Under the pieces are notes generated by a model, which saw only the letters and a list, made by a program, of their open reading frames with translations, made no database searches and was not told where the DNA came from. A program made the position numbers and the translations under genes. DNA of 6,222 nucleotides from an uncultured Gammaproteobacteria bacterium (GTDB taxonomy: Bacteria > Pseudomonadota > Gammaproteobacteria > Arenicellales > UBA868), in NCBI GenBank assembly GCA_913051905.1, contig CAJXBY010000152.1, positions 1-6,222 on the forward strand, read 5' to 3'. This document shows, piece after piece, positions 1-5,629 of the stretch; positions within the stretch are counted from its first letter, which is position 1, and the number at the start of each line of letters is the position of its first letter.

Positions 1-52
1 TGTCAAGGTTCCAGACACTCTGCCCGTGCCTGATCAGTACCAGTTTTTTCAT
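1..52 (-). CDS. gpmA: 2,3-bisphosphoglycerate-dependent phosphoglycerate mutase, N-terminal fragment cut by the window edge
   Basis: Only 17 codons are present, starting at an ATG at 52 and running off base 1. They read MKKLVLIRHGQSVWNLD. The RHG motif at residues 8-10, with the histidine that is phosphorylated in catalysis, followed by Q/E-S-x-W-N, is the signature N-terminus of the histidine phosphatase superfamily. This exact spacing (KLVLIRHGQSxWN) is typical of the cofactor-dependent glycolytic mutase GpmA, which interconverts 3- and 2-phosphoglycerate in the cytoplasm. The start lies 36 bp after the rdgB stop on the same strand, so it is probably the next gene of the rph-rdgB unit. No strong Shine-Dalgarno sequence is visible. 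Another phosphoglycerate-mutase-like phosphatase cannot be fully excluded from 17 residues, but the NLD continuation favours GpmA. Confidence 0.82.
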   Translation of the reverse strand, partial: MKKLVLIRHGQSVWNLD

Positions 53-88
53 TGCTTTACCGTGTCGCTTCTCTCGCTCCGTCCCCTA

Positions 89-691
89 TCAGACCAGCTC
101 GTCACGCATCACCTTCACCAGCTGTGCCAGCGCCTGACTGCGATGGCTGAGCCTGTTTTTACTCGCCGGGTCGAGCTCTGCAGTGGTTTGTTCTCCGTCT
201 GCGAACACAAATATCGGGTCGTAACCGAAGCCGTTGTCACCGCGGGGCTCGGTGGCGATGCGGCCCGACCAGTTTCCGCTGCAGATGACGGGTGATGGAT
301 CATGTTCGTGACGCATCCAGACGATCTCGCAGCGGAAGCGGGCGCCCCGCTGCGCGGTTGCGACACCGTCAAGTCGGTGCAACAACTTCTGCAGATTATC
401 TTCATCCGTGGCGCCCTCACCAGCGTAGCGGGCTGAGCGAACACCCGGTTTACCGCCCAGGTGATCGACCTCAATCCCTGAGTCGTCGGCGATTGCCGGC
501 AGCCCGGTGAAACGGCTCGCATTCCTTGCCTTGATGATCGCGTTCTCGACAAAGGTCAGACCCGTCTCTTCCGCCTCCGGTACATCGTGCTCACCCTGCG
601 GCACGAACTCGATATCCATATGACTCAGCAATGACTGCAGTTCGGCCAGCTTACCGCCATTGTTTGAGGCGAGGACGATTCGCCGGCTCAA
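89..691 (-). CDS. rdgB: RdgB/HAM1 family dITP/XTP pyrophosphatase (non-canonical purine NTP pyrophosphatase)
   Basis: This 200-residue cytoplasmic enzyme hydrolyses dITP, ITP and XTP to monophosphates and pyrophosphate, keeping deaminated purines out of DNA and RNA. The length matches the family (about 197 in E. coli). Visible family motifs are SNNGGK at residues 9-14 (substrate phosphate contacts), the long block [20 protein letters not shown] starting at 68 with the catalytic Asp of the DDSG motif, GFGYDPIF at 154-161, and [10 protein letters not shown] at 178-187 near the C-terminus. The start is a TTG at 691 whose last bases overlap the rph stop (TTGA), so translation is probably coupled to rph; no strong Shine-Dalgarno lies ahead of it. 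The family N-terminus (short lead, then the VLAS/TxN strand) fits this start and no later one. rph-rdgB adjacency is common in proteobacteria. Confidence 0.96.
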   Translation of the reverse strand: MSRRIVLASNNGGKLAELQSLLSHMDIEFVPQGEHDVPEAEETGLTFVENAIIKARNASRFTGLPAIADDSGIEVDHLGGKPGVRSARYAGEGATDEDNLQKLLHRLDGVATAQRGARFRCEIVWMRHEHDPSPVICSGNWSGRIATEPRGDNGFGYDPIFVFADGEQTTAELDPASKNRLSHRSQALAQLVKVMRDELV

Positions 692-1416
692 GGGAGTGGC
701 ACTTCGCGCGCCTGGGTTTGCAGTTTGGTCAGTTCTTCAATCCCCTTACCAGCCAGGGCAACCATGGTCTGCATCTGGTCATCGGTGAATGGGGTACGTT
801 CCGCGGTACCCTGGACCTCGATGAAGTGCCCCTGGTTGTCCATCACAAAATTCATATCCGTGTCGGCAGTGCTGTCCTCCATGTAGTCCAGGTCCAGCAG
901 AGGGACACCATCGACGATGCCTGCAGAAACCGATGCCACCTGCCCATTGAGCGGTGTCGCGGACAGTTCGCCTTTACCAATCAGGTAGTCAAGTGCATCG
1001 GCCAGCGCGATCCAGCCCCCGGTGATTGCCGCTGTGCGGGTCCCTCCATCGGCCTGCAGAACATCACAGTCCAGCGTCACTGTTCTTTCTCCCAGCAGCT
1101 TGAGGTCCACAGCAGCCCGCAAAGACCGGCCGATCAGGCGTTGGATCTCAAGCGTCCGTCCGCCCTGTCGGCCACGGGCGGCCTCCCGTAGGTTACGGGT
1201 GTTCGTGGACCTCGGCAACATGCCGTACTCGGCCGTGACCCAGCCGCGCCCGCGACCACGAAGAAAGTGCGGAACAGTCCCCTCTACACTTGCGGTACAA
1301 AGAACCCGGGTGTCGCCGAATTCCACCAGCACCGACCCCTCGGCATGCCGGGTGAATCCACGAGTAAACTGCACTGTCCGCAGCTGGTCCGCTAAGCGTC
1401 CTTTGGCCCTTTTCAT
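688..1416 (-). CDS. rph: Ribonuclease PH (phosphorolytic 3'-5' exoribonuclease, tRNA 3'-end maturation)
   Basis: RNase PH removes nucleotides from the 3' end of tRNA precursors using inorganic phosphate, and works as a hexameric ring in the cytoplasm. With the ATG at 1416 the protein is 242 residues, close to the E. coli length of 238. Nearly the whole chain is diagnostic: [20 protein letters not shown] at 24-43, [15 protein letters not shown] at 61-75, [20 protein letters not shown] at 82-101 with the phosphate-binding Arg, [14 protein letters not shown] at 116-129, the acidic metal site in [10 protein letters not shown] at 180-189, and IEVQGTAE at 199-206. The reading frame continues upstream to a TTG at 1494 that has a good GAGGA Shine-Dalgarno sequence. 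I chose 1416 because the family normally begins just before the GR..Q.R segment. The downstream stop overlaps the rdgB start. Confidence 0.97.
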   Translation of the reverse strand: MKRAKGRLADQLRTVQFTRGFTRHAEGSVLVEFGDTRVLCTASVEGTVPHFLRGRGRGWVTAEYGMLPRSTNTRNLREAARGRQGGRTLEIQRLIGRSLRAAVDLKLLGERTVTLDCDVLQADGGTRTAAITGGWIALADALDYLIGKGELSATPLNGQVASVSAGIVDGVPLLDLDYMEDSTADTDMNFVMDNQGHFIEVQGTAERTPFTDDQMQTMVALAGKGIEELTKLQTQAREVPLP

Positions 1417-1511
1417 CACCGTTTGATCCTGCAGGCGGCCCTCATGGCCATTGATCTTAACAGCACCACCCAGGCGAGCCGAGGCTTCCGACAAATCAGT
1501 TCCTCGCGAAT

Positions 1512-2084
1512 TTACGATGCGGGTAGTGTGTGTCCGAGAATTCCGAAGAACCTTTCCAGAAAACGGTAGGTCAATCCCCAGATAACCCGCTCGTCACTCT
1601 CCCCCAGGTTGATCCCCGGGAACAGCATACCCCCCCAGGCCTCGTAACTGACTTCGGTCCAACGAGACGGGTCCAGCAGACCCGACGCCGGCAATGCGAA
1701 GGCATCGGCCACTTCGTGGTTCAGCTGAAAAGGGCCAGTACCGTTCACAACGTAGACAAAACAGGAGACGACCAGCTGGTGAGACCGCCGCCCCTGCAGA
1801 TCATCGAGACGACCCAGCAGATGTCCGACCGAAAGATCGATGCCGATCTCCTCACGGGTCTCGCGCACCGCCGTGGCACTGGGTCCATCGTCTTCGGACT
1901 CGCAACGCCCTCCCGGAAAGGCCACATGACCGGACCAGGGATCGCCTTCATGCGCTGCACGCTCAATGAAGACGATATCCGGGTCCTGGGTTGAACGGGC
2001 GGTATCCACAATCAGTGCAACAGCTGCGTGGCTGTCCAGTGGCTCAACCAGCACCGGGCGATACCGGAACAGGGTATCTGTCAT
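1512..2084 (-). CDS. Nudix hydrolase of the CoA-pyrophosphatase (NudL/NUDT7-like) type
   Basis: This is a 190-residue Nudix-fold protein. The segment [14 protein letters not shown] at 47-60 is followed by the Nudix helix [11 protein letters not shown] at 72-82, giving the RE..EE.G metal-binding core. Two more residues than the canonical x7 spacing separate the first acidic residue from that core, as in the FPGG..D..D variant typical of the CoA pyrophosphatase subgroup. Such enzymes cleave CoA or related dinucleotide pyrophosphates. The exact substrate cannot be read from the sequence, so no symbol is given. The ATG at 2084 is chosen because GGTGGA lies a few bases ahead of it. A GTG at 2102 would add six residues and overlap the upstream stop by 4 bp (GTGA). 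The gene follows the exported-protein gene and precedes rph on the same strand, so it is probably co-transcribed with them. Confidence 0.88.
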   Translation of the reverse strand: MTDTLFRYRPVLVEPLDSHAAVALIVDTARSTQDPDIVFIERAAHEGDPWSGHVAFPGGRCESEDDGPSATAVRETREEIGIDLSVGHLLGRLDDLQGRRSHQLVVSCFVYVVNGTGPFQLNHEVADAFALPASGLLDPSRWTEVSYEAWGGMLFPGINLGESDERVIWGLTYRFLERFFGILGHTLPAS

Positions 2085-2098
2085 GACTTCCACCGAAA

Positions 2099-2740
2099 TC
2101 ACCAGTGGACACCGCCGCCGAAGATAATACCGTAGCTGGATTCACGCCGGTCCGTCGATGTCCCGGCCTCGGTGTAATCAGTAATGTGGTAGCGGTACGC
2201 CGCGCGTAATGACAGGAAGGGCAGCGGATCCAGCACCAGACCAGTCTCAACCGAAACCGAGGAAATGTCCCGGCGTTGTCCCAGATTCTTCAGATCCGGG
2301 GCCCAGCCGGCCTTACCGTACACATACAGCGCCCCCAGCAGGCCAATCCGGGCATCAGCCGATACCCGCCCACCGGAAGCGCTGCCCTCTTCGCCGAAGC
2401 GGTTTTCCTCCCACCCCAGTCCCGCAGCAAGATAGGTGTTGTCCGTTGCTGATAGAAGCCGGCGTTCCAGGTTGACCACCAGTTGCCGGTCCGGAGCCCC
2501 ATTCAATTTTTCCTTATCGATGCGGTAGAGCGCAGTCTGAATACCCCAGGCCTGACGCCACCAGATGTTCGCATAAGCGCCAGCAGCATTGGTGTTGAGG
2601 CTCGTGTCGAGTAAATCTTCCGGGTCAACCAGCCACCAGAAGGCGCCCGCTTCACCATCGAAGTCGCCCAGCGCCAGACTCTTGGGTGCTGATATGATCA
2701 GGCTGAGCAACAGCAGGGAAACGAACAGCGAGCGGATCAT
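2099..2740 (-). CDS. Putative exported outer-membrane beta-barrel protein of unknown function
   Basis: I do not recognise the family with certainty. From the ATG at 2740 the protein has 213 residues. Residues 1-23 form a classical Sec signal peptide: Met-Ile-Arg-Ser, a run of Leu/Val/Ile/Ser, then a likely cleavage after SLA at 21-23. The mature part of about 190 residues has alternating polar/hydrophobic stretches rich in Tyr, Trp and Gly (for example around 55-72, 86-94, 103-110, 127-145, 161-170, 175-190 and 201-213) with no hydrophobic helix. It ends in ...GGGVHW, a terminal aromatic as in many outer-membrane barrels. Size and pattern suggest a small barrel, perhaps eight strands; a YfaZ- or OmpW-like fold is possible but unproven. 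An ATG at 2773 would add 11 residues, but the best -10 element overlaps it. The stop lies 14 bp before the Nudix ATG, and this is probably the first gene of the minus-strand unit. Confidence 0.72.
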   Translation of the reverse strand: MIRSLFVSLLLLSLIISAPKSLALGDFDGEAGAFWWLVDPEDLLDTSLNTNAAGAYANIWWRQAWGIQTALYRIDKEKLNGAPDRQLVVNLERRLLSATDNTYLAAGLGWEENRFGEEGSASGGRVSADARIGLLGALYVYGKAGWAPDLKNLGQRRDISSVSVETGLVLDPLPFLSLRAAYRYHITDYTEAGTSTDRRESSYGIIFGGGVHW

Positions 2741-2753
2741 CGATGCCCGAGCG

Positions 2754-2781
2754 TGGAAAAGCGACGAATTCATTTTATCAT
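2754..2781 (+). promoter_or_regulatory. Candidate sigma-70 promoter for hslR-hemW
   Basis: TGGAAA at 2754-2759 (four of six to TTGACA) is separated by 16 bp from TATCAT at 2776-2781 (five of six to TATAAT). The predicted transcript start falls about 35-40 nt before the hslR ATG at 2826. The -10 overlaps the minus-strand -10, so the two divergent promoters may compete. I see no clear heat-shock (sigma-32) pattern, although E. coli hslR is heat-inducible. Confidence 0.35.
2772..2780 (-). promoter_or_regulatory. Candidate extended -10 promoter for the exported protein and the downstream minus-strand genes
   Basis: Read on the minus strand the bases are TGATAAAAT, a TGn extension plus TAAAAT (five of six to TATAAT). 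No good -35 hexamer is found at 17-18 bp, which extended -10 promoters tolerate. A transcript from here would start roughly 25-30 nt before the ATG at 2740 and would not include the ATG at 2773 in a usable position, which supports the shorter start. This is a prediction from motif only. Confidence 0.4.
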
Positions 2782-2825
2782 CGGCTTTTTCGGGCCTAGG
2801 TCGAGTCCGGTGACCAGACTCAGTC

Positions 2826-3233
2826 ATGGATCCAAAGTTGACGGAAAAAAGAAACGGGGTCCGTATTGACCGGTGGCTGTGGGCGGCACGGTTCTTCAAA
2901 ACCCGGCAGAACGCCGCTGTCGCGTTGCGCTCTGGCCGGGTCCTGATCAATGGCCGGCGTACAAAACCCGCCAAGATGGTTCGCACCGGTGACAGACTGG
3001 AGATCCGCAAGGCACCGTTTCGTTACCTGATTGAAGTCGACGGACTGACCGAGAAGCGCGTGGGACCGACCATAGCAGCGGGTCTTTACCACGAATCGGA
3101 CGAAAGCCTCACGGCCCGCCGTACCCTCCAGGACCAGATGAAGGCCGAGCGCAGTACCAGCAGACTGCAGAAGGGCCGGCCGAGCAAGCGCGACCGGCGA
3201 TTGATCGAACGGCTACACGGCCGCGGCAACTGA
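2826..3233 (+). CDS. hslR: Heat shock protein 15 (Hsp15), S4-domain ribosome-associated RNA-binding protein
   Basis: Hsp15 binds free 50S subunits that still carry a nascent chain after a translation error and helps recycle them. The 135-residue length is close to E. coli Hsp15 (133). The S4 RNA-binding domain spans about residues 12-60: RIDRWLWAARFFKTR at 13-27, then the VLINGRRTKPAKMVRTGD stretch at 39-56. This is followed by a linker with GLYHESDES at 86-94 and a strongly basic C-terminal tail (KGRPSKRDRRLIERL at 116-130), matching the Hsp15 plan rather than the shorter S4 paralogues such as YbcJ or RluB-type fusions. The ATG at 2826 is the natural start, since the S4 motif begins about 12 residues later; its Shine-Dalgarno is weak. 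hemW begins 15 bp after the stop, so the two are probably one transcript. Confidence 0.94.
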   Translation: MDPKLTEKRNGVRIDRWLWAARFFKTRQNAAVALRSGRVLINGRRTKPAKMVRTGDRLEIRKAPFRYLIEVDGLTEKRVGPTIAAGLYHESDESLTARRTLQDQMKAERSTSRLQKGRPSKRDRRLIERLHGRGN

Positions 3234-3248
3234 TCCTGTCACCGCATC

Positions 3249-4403
3249 GTGCTCGACCCTCTGCCCCCCTTGTCGTTGTACGTGCACTTGCCCTGGTGCG
3301 AGAAGAAATGCCCTTATTGTGACTTCAATTCACATCCATTGCGTCAGGCGCTGCCGGAAAAAGATTATGCGACAGCACTTCTGAGGGATCTCGAGAGCGT
3401 TGCGCAGCTGGCCGGCGACAGGGTGCTGTGCTCGGTATTCTTTGGTGGGGGTACACCCAGCCTGTTTCCGGCACAAACTATCGCCGCAGTACTCGAATCA
3501 GCGCACACTTTGATCGGTCTTGCCGACGGGGCTGAGATCACCCTAGAGGCCAATCCGGGGTCTGCCGATGAGGCGCGTTTTGCGGCTTATCGAAGCGCGG
3601 GGGTAAATCGGCTGTCCCTGGGACTGCAGAGTTTCAGCGACCCCCAACTTAAAGCGCTTGGCCGCATTCACAATGCTGACCAGGCCCGCCAGGCGGTGAT
3701 TACCGCCCGGGATGCCGGTTTCGAAAAGATCAACATTGACCTGATGCACGGCCTGCCGGACCAATCCATGAGCGCAGCAGCTCACGATATCGAATCCGCC
3801 ATCGCCTTCTCGCCGGAACACCTCTCTTTGTACCAGCTCACGATTGAGCCGAACACGCGATTTGCTGCCGACCCTCCGGCGCTGCCTGATGAAGAATCCT
3901 GCTGGCAGATCCGTTGTGCCGTGGAAGAACGAGCTGCCGACGCGGGCTACGAGCGCTACGAGGTCTCCGCCTTCTCAGAGCGCGGTAGCCGCTGTCGGCA
4001 TAACCTGAACTACTGGAAATTCGGCGACTACATCGGCATCGGTGCCGGCGCGCACAGCAAGATCACGGACCGGCAAGGGATATGGCGCTGTGCGCGGGAG
4101 AAACACCCGCGTCGCTATATTGAAACTACCGCCACTAAACAGTCTCCGCCTTCACTTCAATCCGTGAGCGGCAGCGCACTCGCTTTTGAGTTCGCGCTCA
4201 ATGCTCTGCGCCTGAAAGAGGGGTTCACCGTGGCTTTGTTCGAGCAACGTACCGGACTGTCCTGGGAAAGTCTCAGCGGTACCCTTGCCGAGGCCGAGGA
4301 ACGCGGACTGTTAAAGGTTAACACCGACAGGGTCTGTGCCACTCCGCTCGGTTACCGCTTTCTAGATGATCTGGTCGAGTTGTTCCTGCCGGTGTCTGCC
4401 TGA
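3249..4403 (+). CDS. hemW: HemW, radical SAM heme chaperone (formerly misannotated as oxygen-independent coproporphyrinogen oxidase)
   Basis: HemW binds heme and delivers it to membrane respiratory proteins. The 384 residues match E. coli HemW (378) throughout. C17-x3-C21-x2-C24 would hold the radical-SAM [4Fe-4S] cluster. The position two after C24 is Phe26, whereas true HemN has a fourth Cys there, so this is HemW and not the coproporphyrinogen dehydrogenase. Further motifs are FFGGGTPS at 64-71, LEANPGS at 99-105, LGLQSFS at 124-130, IDLMHGLPDQS at 163-173, LYQLTIEPNT at 194-203, the HNLNYW motif at 251-256 (HNxxYW, linked to heme binding), GIGAGAHS at 263-270, and a C-terminal HemN_C region from about 313. 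The start is a GTG at 3249, 15 bp after hslR, with no clear Shine-Dalgarno, so coupling to hslR is likely. Confidence 0.96.
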   Translation: MLDPLPPLSLYVHLPWCEKKCPYCDFNSHPLRQALPEKDYATALLRDLESVAQLAGDRVLCSVFFGGGTPSLFPAQTIAAVLESAHTLIGLADGAEITLEANPGSADEARFAAYRSAGVNRLSLGLQSFSDPQLKALGRIHNADQARQAVITARDAGFEKINIDLMHGLPDQSMSAAAHDIESAIAFSPEHLSLYQLTIEPNTRFAADPPALPDEESCWQIRCAVEERAADAGYERYEVSAFSERGSRCRHNLNYWKFGDYIGIGAGAHSKITDRQGIWRCAREKHPRRYIETTATKQSPPSLQSVSGSALAFEFALNALRLKEGFTVALFEQRTGLSWESLSGTLAEAEERGLLKVNTDRVCATPLGYRFLDDLVELFLPVSA

Positions 4404-4588
4404 CCCGAGCCGCATGATATGATTAAAGCGCCCTGAGACACCTGTCTGCAGGCTGGCGTTCCGGGACCGACCCGTACAATTGGGGACCGGTCTCCGGGCT
4501 CGAAGTGAACCCATTCATGCCCGCGAGGGCCGGGTCACGGAAGCACTTCTTCAATGACCCACGAAACCCATTGGCGGCGCTGAATTCG
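4404..4588 (+). promoter_or_regulatory. hemW-hemJ intergenic region with a candidate extended -10 element
   Basis: No gene fits these 185 bases. At 4416-4424 lies TGATATGAT, a TGn extension plus TATGAT (five of six to TATAAT), just after the hemW stop; the -35 region is poor. A second -10-like TACAAT is at 4475-4480, also without a good -35. GGGGACCGGTCTCC (4482-4495) is a near palindrome with no loop, so it is not a terminator and could at most be a protein site. No U-tracted hairpin follows hemW, so read-through from hslR-hemW into hemJ is also possible. Confidence 0.3.
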
Positions 4589-5008
4589 ATGCTCTGGATC
4601 AAGGCATTCCACATCATCTTCATGGTCACCTGGTTTGCCGGGCTGTTCTACCTGCCGCGACTATTCGTCTACCATGCCATGAGCGAAGATCCGGCAACGA
4701 CCGGACAGTTCAAGATCATGGAGCGCAAGCTTTATTTTGGTATCGCGACGCCTGGCGGCATCCTGACCATTGGTTTTGGTCTGTGGCTCTGGTTGGGGTA
4801 CGGCATTGGCGACAACAGCGGCTGGCTGTGGGCCAAGCTGGCATTGGTCCTCGTCCTGGTGGCCTATCATCTGTGGTGTGGCCGCATGGTGCGGGACTTC
4901 CAGGAGGACCGGAATACACGCAGCCACGTGTTTTTTCGATGGTTCAACGAATTCCCGGTACTCGTGCTGGTCGCCACAGTCCTCCTCGTAGTGTTCAAAC
5001 CCTTCTGA
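4589..5008 (+). CDS. hemJ: HemJ, protoporphyrinogen IX oxidase (membrane protein, UPF0093 family)
   Basis: HemJ oxidises protoporphyrinogen IX to protoporphyrin IX, the penultimate step of heme synthesis, in the cytoplasmic membrane. From the ATG at 4589 there are 139 residues with four predicted membrane helices (about 4-24, 51-70, 80-98 and 120-137). Family hallmarks are the N-terminal block LWIKAFHIIFMVTWFAGLFY at 2-21 and LPRLFVYH at 22-29, with H8, R24 and H29; then MERKLY at 44-49, WAKLALVLVLVAYH at 81-94 with K83 and H94, and FRWFNEFPVL at 116-125. The frame stays open upstream to a GTG at 4505, but family members begin at MLW.KAFH and the 28 extra residues look unstructured, so the ATG is chosen. 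Its Shine-Dalgarno is weak. Proximity to hemW gives a heme theme. Confidence 0.93.
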   Translation: MLWIKAFHIIFMVTWFAGLFYLPRLFVYHAMSEDPATTGQFKIMERKLYFGIATPGGILTIGFGLWLWLGYGIGDNSGWLWAKLALVLVLVAYHLWCGRMVRDFQEDRNTRSHVFFRWFNEFPVLVLVATVLLVVFKPF

Positions 5009-5049
5009 CATGCAATGATCCGCCGACCCGGACCAGCCACCGATTGACA

Positions 5050-5082
5050 CCTTAGGCGATAAGGAAACCCTTCGGCTTTTCC
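5050..5082 (+). promoter_or_regulatory. Two mutually exclusive small hairpins over the Shine-Dalgarno of trmL
   Basis: CCTTA (5050-5054) pairs with TAAGG (5060-5064) around a GGCGA loop. GGAAA (5063-5067) pairs with TTTCC (5078-5082), with an inner CC/GG. Both involve bases of AAGGA (5061-5065), the only good Shine-Dalgarno before trmL, and they share G5063-G5064, so only one can form at a time. This is direct base pairing seen in the sequence; any control of translation is inference. Confidence 0.3.
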
Positions 5083-5084
5083 GG

Positions 5085-5549
5085 GTGGTGCTGCATGAAC
5101 CGCAGATTCCACCCAATACGGGCAACATCATCCGCCTGTGTGCCAATACAGGTTGTGCGCTTCATCTCATTGAGCCGCTTGGCTTCGCACTGGAAGAACC
5201 GAAACTCCGCCGAGCTGGCCTGGATTACGCCGATCTTTCCACAGTCAAGGTCCATCCTGATTTTGAAAGTTTTCTGCAAACGGAAAAACCCGAGCGGCTC
5301 TTCACTTTTTCGACCAGGCACGGCAAGACCCCGGACCAATGCCGGTTCCGCAGTCATGACGCCCTGGTCTTCGGATCTGAAACCCGGGGGCTGCCAGCGG
5401 GAATCCGGGACGCCGTACCTGAAAACCGCCGCGTTGTGATCCCGATGCGTCCGGGCAGCCGCAGCCTCAACCTCTCCAACGCCGTAGCCGTTGCAGTTTA
5501 CGAGGGCTGGCGCCAGCTGGGTTACGCCGGCGCCCAACAGAGGACCTGA
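5085..5549 (+). CDS. trmL: TrmL, tRNA (cytidine/uridine-34-2'-O)-methyltransferase (SPOUT family)
   Basis: TrmL methylates the ribose of the wobble nucleotide in tRNA-Leu isoacceptors using S-adenosylmethionine, and acts as a dimer with a trefoil-knot SPOUT fold. From the GTG at 5085 there are 154 residues (157 in E. coli). SPOUT motif 1 is [16 protein letters not shown] at 8-23, followed by LHLIEPLGF at 26-34 and LRRAGLDY at 41-48. Motif 2 is FGSETRGLP at 96-104, and motif 3 is [22 protein letters not shown] ending at 140, then GWRQLGY at 141-147. These match TrmL rather than TrmH or TrmJ, which carry extra domains. The start is odd: homologues have about three more residues, and the codon that aligns with their Met is CTT at 5076. 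No ATG, GTG or TTG lies upstream in frame before the stop at 5016. Confidence 0.93.
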   Translation: MVLHEPQIPPNTGNIIRLCANTGCALHLIEPLGFALEEPKLRRAGLDYADLSTVKVHPDFESFLQTEKPERLFTFSTRHGKTPDQCRFRSHDALVFGSETRGLPAGIRDAVPENRRVVIPMRPGSRSLNLSNAVAVAVYEGWRQLGYAGAQQRT

Positions 5550-5606
5550 TTCGTCTCGGGTTTTCACCCTTGCGGTACACTGCCCCGTTTTTCTGACGAT
5601 CAGGTC
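5543..5606 (+). terminator. Possible terminator or structured leader between trmL and the downstream gene
   Basis: GACCTGATTCGTC (5543-5555, covering the trmL stop) pairs with GACGATCAGGTC (5595-5606) as a 12-bp stem with one bulged T. Inside are GGGT/ACCC (5558-5561 with 5566-5569), GGTA/TGCC (5574-5577 with 5581-5584) and the alternative CGGG/CCCG (5557-5560 with 5584-5587), which is directly followed by TTTTT (5588-5592). The short stem plus U-run is terminator-like but weak, while the long outer stem would compete with it. It could instead be a leader of the next gene, which starts 23 bp later. Confidence 0.35.
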
Positions 5607-5629
5607 GAACCCCAGGTTTTCTGAATTCG

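Noticed and set aside
26..295. Plus-strand 89-residue open frame
   Set aside because: It lies over the 3' end of rdgB and the gpmA start on the other strand, has no domain-like pattern, and both minus-strand genes are recognisable.
631..1191. Plus-strand 186-residue open frame opposite rph
   Set aside because: It is antisense to strongly conserved RNase PH codons; long antisense frames are expected in GC-rich DNA.
2741..3010. 90-residue N-terminal extension of the exported protein
   Set aside because: It would place the signal peptide deep inside the protein and overlap hslR on the other strand.
4505..4588. 28-residue N-terminal extension of HemJ from a GTG
   Set aside because: Family members start at the MLW.KAFH block, the extra part is not hydrophobic or signal-like, and no ribosome-binding site precedes the GTG.
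4404..4588. A tRNA or small RNA gene between hemW and hemJ
   Set aside because: No cloverleaf arms or T-loop consensus can be formed; only weak short palindromes are present.
5005..5010. CTGACA as a -35 box for trmL
   Set aside because: No -10-like sequence occurs at 16-18 bp downstream.
4661..5146. Minus-strand 161-residue open frame opposite hemJ
   Set aside because: It is the antisense of a clear four-helix HemJ; rich in His, Gln and Cys as expected for a reversed membrane gene.
1286..5579. Shared CTTGCGGTACA at about 1289 and 5569
   Set aside because: One copy is inside conserved rph coding sequence and the match does not extend; probably chance.
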